DNA of 9,695 nt, taken from positions 6,869-16,563 of the forward strand of contig DJNY01000133.1 of NCBI GenBank assembly GCA_002441865.1, given 5' to 3'. Below the pieces are notes generated by a model. That model was not told the DNA's origin, ran no database searches, and saw only the letters and a program-made list of their open reading frames with translations. Positions 7,102 through 9,695 of this stretch are shown here, piece by piece (within the stretch, counting starts at the first letter, position 1; every line of letters starts with the position of its first letter). This DNA is from Lachnospiraceae bacterium UBA6452 (GTDB lineage Bacteria > Bacillota > Clostridia > Lachnospirales > Lachnospiraceae). Both the position numbers and the translations under genes were made by a program.

Positions 7102-7791
7102 TCACGCCGGCTGATCAGCTGCTTTATTGATACAGCTGATCGCGTTTAAGCTGCGCGGATAACCTATGTAAGGCAGACACTGCGAAACAACTTTGATCAG
7201 AAACGCTTTATCGTTTCCCATGTTCATATTACCCTTGGCGTGTGCAATCAGCTGTGGTTCGCAGCCGCCCTGTGCCAGCAGGAAACAGAACGTGATCATC
7301 TCTCTCTGCGCCAGTGTCAGCCCCTTTCTTGTGTAATAATCGCCAAAGCAGTTGGATGCAAGCCATCTGTTGATATGTCCTGCTTTCCATGCTTCCTTCA
7401 TATGTTCACCGAAAATATCTGCCTGTGCCTGAATACCTTTCTCCAGACGATCCTCTGTTGTCGTTGTCTTCTGGCTTTCCAGCGGGAGTGCGATATGCTC
7501 CTTCTCCAGTTCTTCATTGACGATCGTCAGAAACGGAAGCATTCTGCCAAATCCCAGATAGTCCGTTGCCTGATAAACGATCTCTTTTACCCCGACAGGG
7601 GTTACGCCGGCTTTCAGTGCTTTTGGCAGCAGCATTGCAAACGCTTCTTTTGACTGACTACCGATCAGTGTTGCAAGGATCGCCATATATCTTGTTGGCT
7701 CTTCCAGTGTCTGTCCTTCCTCTTTTGCAACCTCTTCCGTAAAATAAGTAAAACGTTCCATAAATTCCTGATCTGTTTCATACAAACTCAT
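7102..7791 (-). CDS. Carboxymuconolactone decarboxylase (CMD) family protein
   Basis: A soluble, mostly helical protein of 229 residues with two CMD-like halves. The first (about 30-95) has the typical LIGSQSKEAF and GVKEIVYQATDYLGFGRML signatures; the second (about 115-220) has REMITFCFLLAQGGCEPQL, IAHAKGNMNMG and a conserved LPYIGYPRSLNAI ending. Family members include gamma-carboxymuconolactone decarboxylase and AhpD-type peroxidase partners. There is no AhpD CxxC pair here; a lone C177 seven residues before H184 is the best candidate active site. The exact reaction cannot be assigned, but such proteins often accompany cupins and LysR regulators in redox or aromatic-compound operons. Its ATG overlaps the stop of the MerR-like gene (ATGA), and AGGAAG upstream supports the start. 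Confidence 0.88.
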   Translation of the reverse strand: MSLYETDQEFMERFTYFTEEVAKEEGQTLEEPTRYMAILATLIGSQSKEAFAMLLPKALKAGVTPVGVKEIVYQATDYLGFGRMLPFLTIVNEELEKEHIALPLESQKTTTTEDRLEKGIQAQADIFGEHMKEAWKAGHINRWLASNCFGDYYTRKGLTLAQREMITFCFLLAQGGCEPQLIAHAKGNMNMGNDKAFLIKVVSQCLPYIGYPRSLNAISCINKAADQPA

Positions 7792-8207
7792 TTCTCTGTT
7801 CTTCCTTTCTGTCCGTTTTTCGATCTCTGTTTTTCGTTTTTGTAACGCAGAAAATCAATATTTTCCAGACATTTTTCCTGTCTGTGGATTTCAGCAAGCG
7901 TCTGCTCCCGCTTACGGTTTAAGAGCGCTCTGCAGGCAGCCACGCCATCACTTCTCTGGTGCAGTCTCATATATTCCTTTACTTCTTCGCCCGTAAATCC
8001 ACTGTCCAGCAGCATCACGATCCGGCCCAGTCTGTCCAGATCCTCCTGCTGATACTGATATGGTTCATTTTTATTAGCTTCTGCTAACTTCTGGTCAGGC
8101 TTTTCCGGGCGGTCAGATGCAGTCTCTTCCGTGAAGATTCCCTCTTCGTATCTGACAAGTACGTCCTCTGCGATCCGGTAATGTTCCGCAACTTCTGCCC
8201 TTATCAT
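7788..8207 (-). CDS. MerR-like transcriptional regulator with unusual charged insertion
   Basis: A 139-residue protein. Residues 2-25 (RAEVAEHYRIAEDVLVRYEE, then GIF) match the helix-turn-helix start of MerR regulators, where family members read like GEVAK..GVS..TLRYYE. Residues 50-80 match the following part (YQYQQEDLDRLGRIVMLLDS, then GFTGEEVKEYM), and 90-122 form the coiled dimerisation helix (LLNRKREQTLAEIHRQEKCL). Between them, residues about 26-49 are a charged, probably disordered stretch in place of the short wing. No cysteine-rich metal site is seen at the C-terminus, which is basic instead. The gene overlaps both neighbours by four bases, so it is probably co-translated with them and controls its own operon. 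An alternative is a degenerate MerR relative acting through protein contacts only. Confidence 0.7.
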   Translation of the reverse strand: MIRAEVAEHYRIAEDVLVRYEEGIFTEETASDRPEKPDQKLAEANKNEPYQYQQEDLDRLGRIVMLLDSGFTGEEVKEYMRLHQRSDGVAACRALLNRKREQTLAEIHRQEKCLENIDFLRYKNEKQRSKNGQKGRTEK

Positions 8208-8638
8208 AATGCCTGGTATGCCTCATCGCTGACAGGTTCACACCATTCGTTTGATGTATTTTCACCCGGTACTTCCACCGCAATATGACTGAACCATGAA
8301 TCTGCCTTTGCACCGTGCCAGTGCTTTACTTCTGCCGGAATTGTAATAACAGTTCCCGGTGTCAGACTGACTGCTTCTTTTCCTTCTTCCTGATACCAGC
8401 CCTCTCCTGCTGTGCAGATCAGAAGCTGTCCGCCGCCTTTTGTTGCATGATGGATATGCCAGTTGTTACGGCAGCCCGGCTCAAATGTGACATTTGCCAG
8501 AAAAACGGCTGATGCGCCCGGTGTTGTCAGTGGTTTTAAATAAGAGTTACCGATAAAATACTGCGCATATGCTTCGTTTGGTGCACCAATTCCAAACTGA
8601 TCCTGTTTTTCAAATTCTTCTCTGCTTGTTGTTTTCAT
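8204..8638 (-). CDS. Small single-domain cupin protein
   Basis: A 144-residue cupin. The first cupin motif is NNWHIHHATKGGGQLLI (H61, H63, with Q71 where Glu is frequent) followed by the GEGWYQEEG turn. The second is PGTVITIPAEVKHWHGA (H106, H108). These residues would bind one divalent metal inside a beta-barrel. Such small cupins are often annotated as general stress or isomerase-like proteins; the substrate cannot be told from sequence. The open frame extends 54 codons further upstream through the hairpin region, but that extension is rejected: GGAGG at 8646-8650 lies seven bases before the ATG at 8638, and cupins of this type begin near here. The stop overlaps the MerR-like start as ATGA, showing one translation unit of cupin, MerR-like and CMD. 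Confidence 0.88.
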   Translation of the reverse strand: MKTTSREEFEKQDQFGIGAPNEAYAQYFIGNSYLKPLTTPGASAVFLANVTFEPGCRNNWHIHHATKGGGQLLICTAGEGWYQEEGKEAVSLTPGTVITIPAEVKHWHGAKADSWFSHIAVEVPGENTSNEWCEPVSDEAYQAL

Positions 8639-8645
8639 ACTGTTT

Positions 8646-8650
8646 CCTCC
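8646..8650 (-). promoter_or_regulatory. Ribosome binding site deciding the cupin start
   Basis: A GGAGG seven bases upstream of the ATG at 8638 selects this start over the longer open frame that begins at 8800 inside the hairpin array. Confidence 0.8.
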
Positions 8651-8679
8651 ATTTCTTTGAACCCATAAGTATGTAGAAT

Positions 8680-8709
8680 GATAAAATAGAATGTGCCATA
8701 GCACATTCT
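8680..8709 (-). terminator. Hairpin plus U-rich tail: possible attenuator before the cupin gene
   Basis: On the minus strand a perfect 9-bp stem AGAATGTGC / GCACATTCT with a TATG loop (8688-8709) is followed by ATTTTATC. The shape is that of a modest intrinsic terminator placed 50 bases before the cupin ATG, so it could end a small RNA or attenuate the operon. The tail is broken by A residues, so its efficiency is doubtful. Confidence 0.45.
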
Positions 8710-8768
8710 CGCGCCGAGTGCGGTCGCTTGCGACATATTTCATCTTCGCACGAGTGCGCATCCTTGCG
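8708..8768. repeat. Two imperfect 25-base repeat units inside the hairpin array
   Basis: On the minus strand, CGCAAG-N4-CGCACTCG occurs twice with the same spacing, at 8744-8768 and 8708-8732, offset 36 bases. The shared blocks are identical while the bases between and around them differ (16 of 25 match overall). In each copy the variable bases still allow a small local stem, which hints at a conserved fold and an old internal duplication. Confidence 0.55.
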
Positions 8769-8803
8769 GAGCTTTTTCTGTGATAGGATTTTCCTATCAC
8801 AGA

Positions 8804-8827
8804 AAAGGTGTCCTTTCGGGCACCTTT
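8804..8827 (-). terminator. Weak candidate terminator after the LysR-type gene
   Basis: A 10-bp stem with GAAA tetraloop (AAAGGTGCCC / GGACACCTTT, one G-U pair) lies 35 bases after the LysR stop codon and runs into four T residues on the minus strand. The T tract is short and is shared with the next hairpin, so termination here would compete with that structure. Confidence 0.4.
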
Positions 8828-8857
8828 AGTATAGCAGTATATTTATTTTCATGTCTA
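8828..8857 (-). promoter_or_regulatory. Extended -10 promoter in front of the hairpin array and cupin operon
   Basis: On the minus strand, TAGACA (8852-8857) is followed by 18 bases and TATACT (8828-8833), which is preceded by TGC to make an extended -10. Each hexamer has five of six consensus bases. Transcription would start near 8821, at the foot of the first hairpin. An inverted TATT-N9-AATA (8844-8860) covers the -35 box and has the T-N11-A form of LysR operators. The neighbouring LysR-type protein may act there, though the AT-rich context makes this weak. Confidence 0.6.
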
Positions 8858-8861
8858 ATAC

Positions 8862-9695
8862 CTATTGTTTTGCATCAGAAATGCTTTCCCGGCATATCTC
8901 TTCTTTTGCCAGTTGTAAAAATGACTCGACTGCATTCGATACGACCTGATTTTTCCGCCATACAAGCACAAACCCTGTTTCCAGCCTCGGAACAAGCGGA
9001 ATAAATTTCAGGTGTGGATACGTCACGCCGATCTGATAACAAAGTACAGCTCCCATATGATGACGCACCATGGCTGCTGCATTGTTCAGCAGATTATAAG
9101 TTCCTGCGGTCTGTATCTGTTCAAACAGATCTCCAAACCAGCTTTCCAGCTCACTTTTTACGATCGTTCTCTTCGTCATAAAAAGCGGTATGGATAAAAG
9201 ATCCTCTGGTGTTACAGCCTCTTTTTCCGCCAGCGGCATATCCTCTGCCACCAGAATTCCCCAGCGTTCCTTCTGCCTTAAGCGGATAAAATTATATTTG
9301 GAAATATCCACCGGCTCCGATAAAAGCCCGATATCGACCAGTCCCTTATCCAGCCGTTCCTTGACATCGTCCGCATTCGCCGTATACAGTTCATACTGCA
9401 CCTGCGGATACATTTCCTGAAAACGTTCCATATAACCGGCAAGATCATCCATGCATCTGGCTTCTCCGCAGCCAAATACAATTTCACCGGCAATTTCCTG
9501 CTGCTTTGCAAACTCCCGCTCCGTCCGGTCTGCCAGTGTGACAATATCCTGAGCATGCTTTTTCAGGCGCATGCCATCCTCTGTCAGCATGATATTGTGG
9601 CTGCTTCTGTAAAACAGCTTACAATTAAGCTCCTCTTCCAGCTGCTGCAGCTGTCTGGAAAGCGTTGGCTGTGTGATATGCAGCTGCTCTGCTGC
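8862..9695 (-). CDS. LysR-type transcriptional regulator, N-terminus cut by the window edge
   Basis: 277 codons are visible and the frame is open to the window edge. The first residues, AAEQLHITQPTLSRQLQQLE, are the classical LysR winged helix-turn-helix, continuing into LFYRSSHNIMLTEDG. About 20 N-terminal residues should lie beyond position 9695, giving a protein near the usual 300 residues. The methionine at 9590 is internal and not the start. From about residue 60 onwards comes the periplasmic-binding-protein-like effector domain (IVFGCGEARCMDDLAGYMER, and VDIGLLSEPVDI), which binds an unknown small molecule. LysR regulators usually control adjacent genes; the cupin/MerR/CMD operon starts 223 bases downstream in the same direction and is the likely target. 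The stop is TAG at 8862. Confidence 0.93.
   Translation of the reverse strand, partial: AAEQLHITQPTLSRQLQQLEEELNCKLFYRSSHNIMLTEDGMRLKKHAQDIVTLADRTEREFAKQQEIAGEIVFGCGEARCMDDLAGYMERFQEMYPQVQYELYTANADDVKERLDKGLVDIGLLSEPVDISKYNFIRLRQKERWGILVAEDMPLAEKEAVTPEDLLSIPLFMTKRTIVKSELESWFGDLFEQIQTAGTYNLLNNAAAMVRHHMGAVLCYQIGVTYPHLKFIPLVPRLETGFVLVWRKNQVVSNAVESFLQLAKEEICRESISDAKQ

Larger units (their letters stand above)
8688..8827 (-). ncRNA. Array of local hairpins: leader RNA, small RNA or genomic repeat
   Basis: This 140-base stretch is nearly all self-complementary. Read on the minus strand it contains: a 10-bp stem with GAAA loop (8804-8827); a perfect 15-bp stem with AAA loop (8774-8806, sharing three bases with the first); a short TCC-GCAA-GGA; CGCA-CTCG-TGCG; GTCG-CAAG-CGAC; CTCG-GCG-CGAG; and a 9-bp stem with TATG loop (8688-8709). 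The first hairpin begins where transcription from the promoter at 8828-8857 would start. It matches no riboswitch class I recognise. It may be a structured 5' leader of the cupin operon, an independent small RNA, or a copy of a dispersed intergenic repeat; sequence alone does not decide. Confidence 0.5.

Noticed and set aside
7091..7108. CCGG...CCGG as a terminator of the CMD gene
   Set aside because: The stem is only four pairs and no T tract follows on the minus strand.
8639..8800. A 54-codon N-terminal extension of the cupin frame beginning in the hairpin array
   Set aside because: It lies across the stems of the array, is Arg-rich and unlike a cupin, has no ribosome binding site, and the ATG at 8638 has an excellent GGAGG.
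1..9695. CRISPR arrays, tRNA or rRNA genes, transposases, phage genes
   Set aside because: No regularly spaced repeats, cloverleaf folds, or transposase or integrase motifs were found. The only repeated sequence is the short pair in the hairpin array.

Overview
The window reads as chromosomal DNA of a Gram-positive gut anaerobe of the class Clostridia, most likely the family Lachnospiraceae. The reasons are the protein style (7TM hybrid kinase, Cys-rich sensor in front of GGDEF, TIM44-like zinc-ribbon protein, LysR/cupin/CMD cluster), strong AGGAGG-type ribosome binding sites, consensus sigma-A promoters, tight gene packing and moderate GC content. The family assignment is inference; no rRNA gene is present. 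Every gene lies on the minus strand, so transcription runs from position 9695 towards 1.

Region A (9695-8862) is a LysR-type regulator whose first codons lie outside the window. Region B (8861-8639) has no gene. It holds a good extended -10 promoter followed at once by a chain of about seven local hairpins, ending 50 bases before the cupin start. It is either a structured 5' leader or small RNA, or a copy of a genomic repeat. Region C (8638-7102) is a compact operon of a small cupin, an unusual MerR-like regulator and a carboxymuconolactone decarboxylase (CMD) family protein. The three genes are joined by two 4-base ATGA overlaps.

Region D (7101-6959) carries a near-perfect sigma-A promoter (TTGAAA, 17 bp, TATAAT). 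It drives Region E (6958-1), six genes with gaps of about 53 bases or less: a membrane hybrid histidine kinase, a divergent PlsY-like acyltransferase, a GT28/MGDG-synthase-like glycosyltransferase, a GGDEF-receiver-HD-GYP protein, a TIM44-like zinc-ribbon membrane protein and the start of a probable SLC13-type permease. The layout suggests one transcription unit in which a membrane signal is tied to glycolipid synthesis and c-di-GMP turnover. That link is inferred from gene order only.

The points that most deserve a second look are the hairpin array with its own promoter, the likely ATT start codon and altered active-site motif of the PlsY-like protein, the single polypeptide carrying both a c-di-GMP-making and a c-di-GMP-degrading domain, and the MerR-like protein with a charged insertion. 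Nothing here is clearly a new defence or mobile system.
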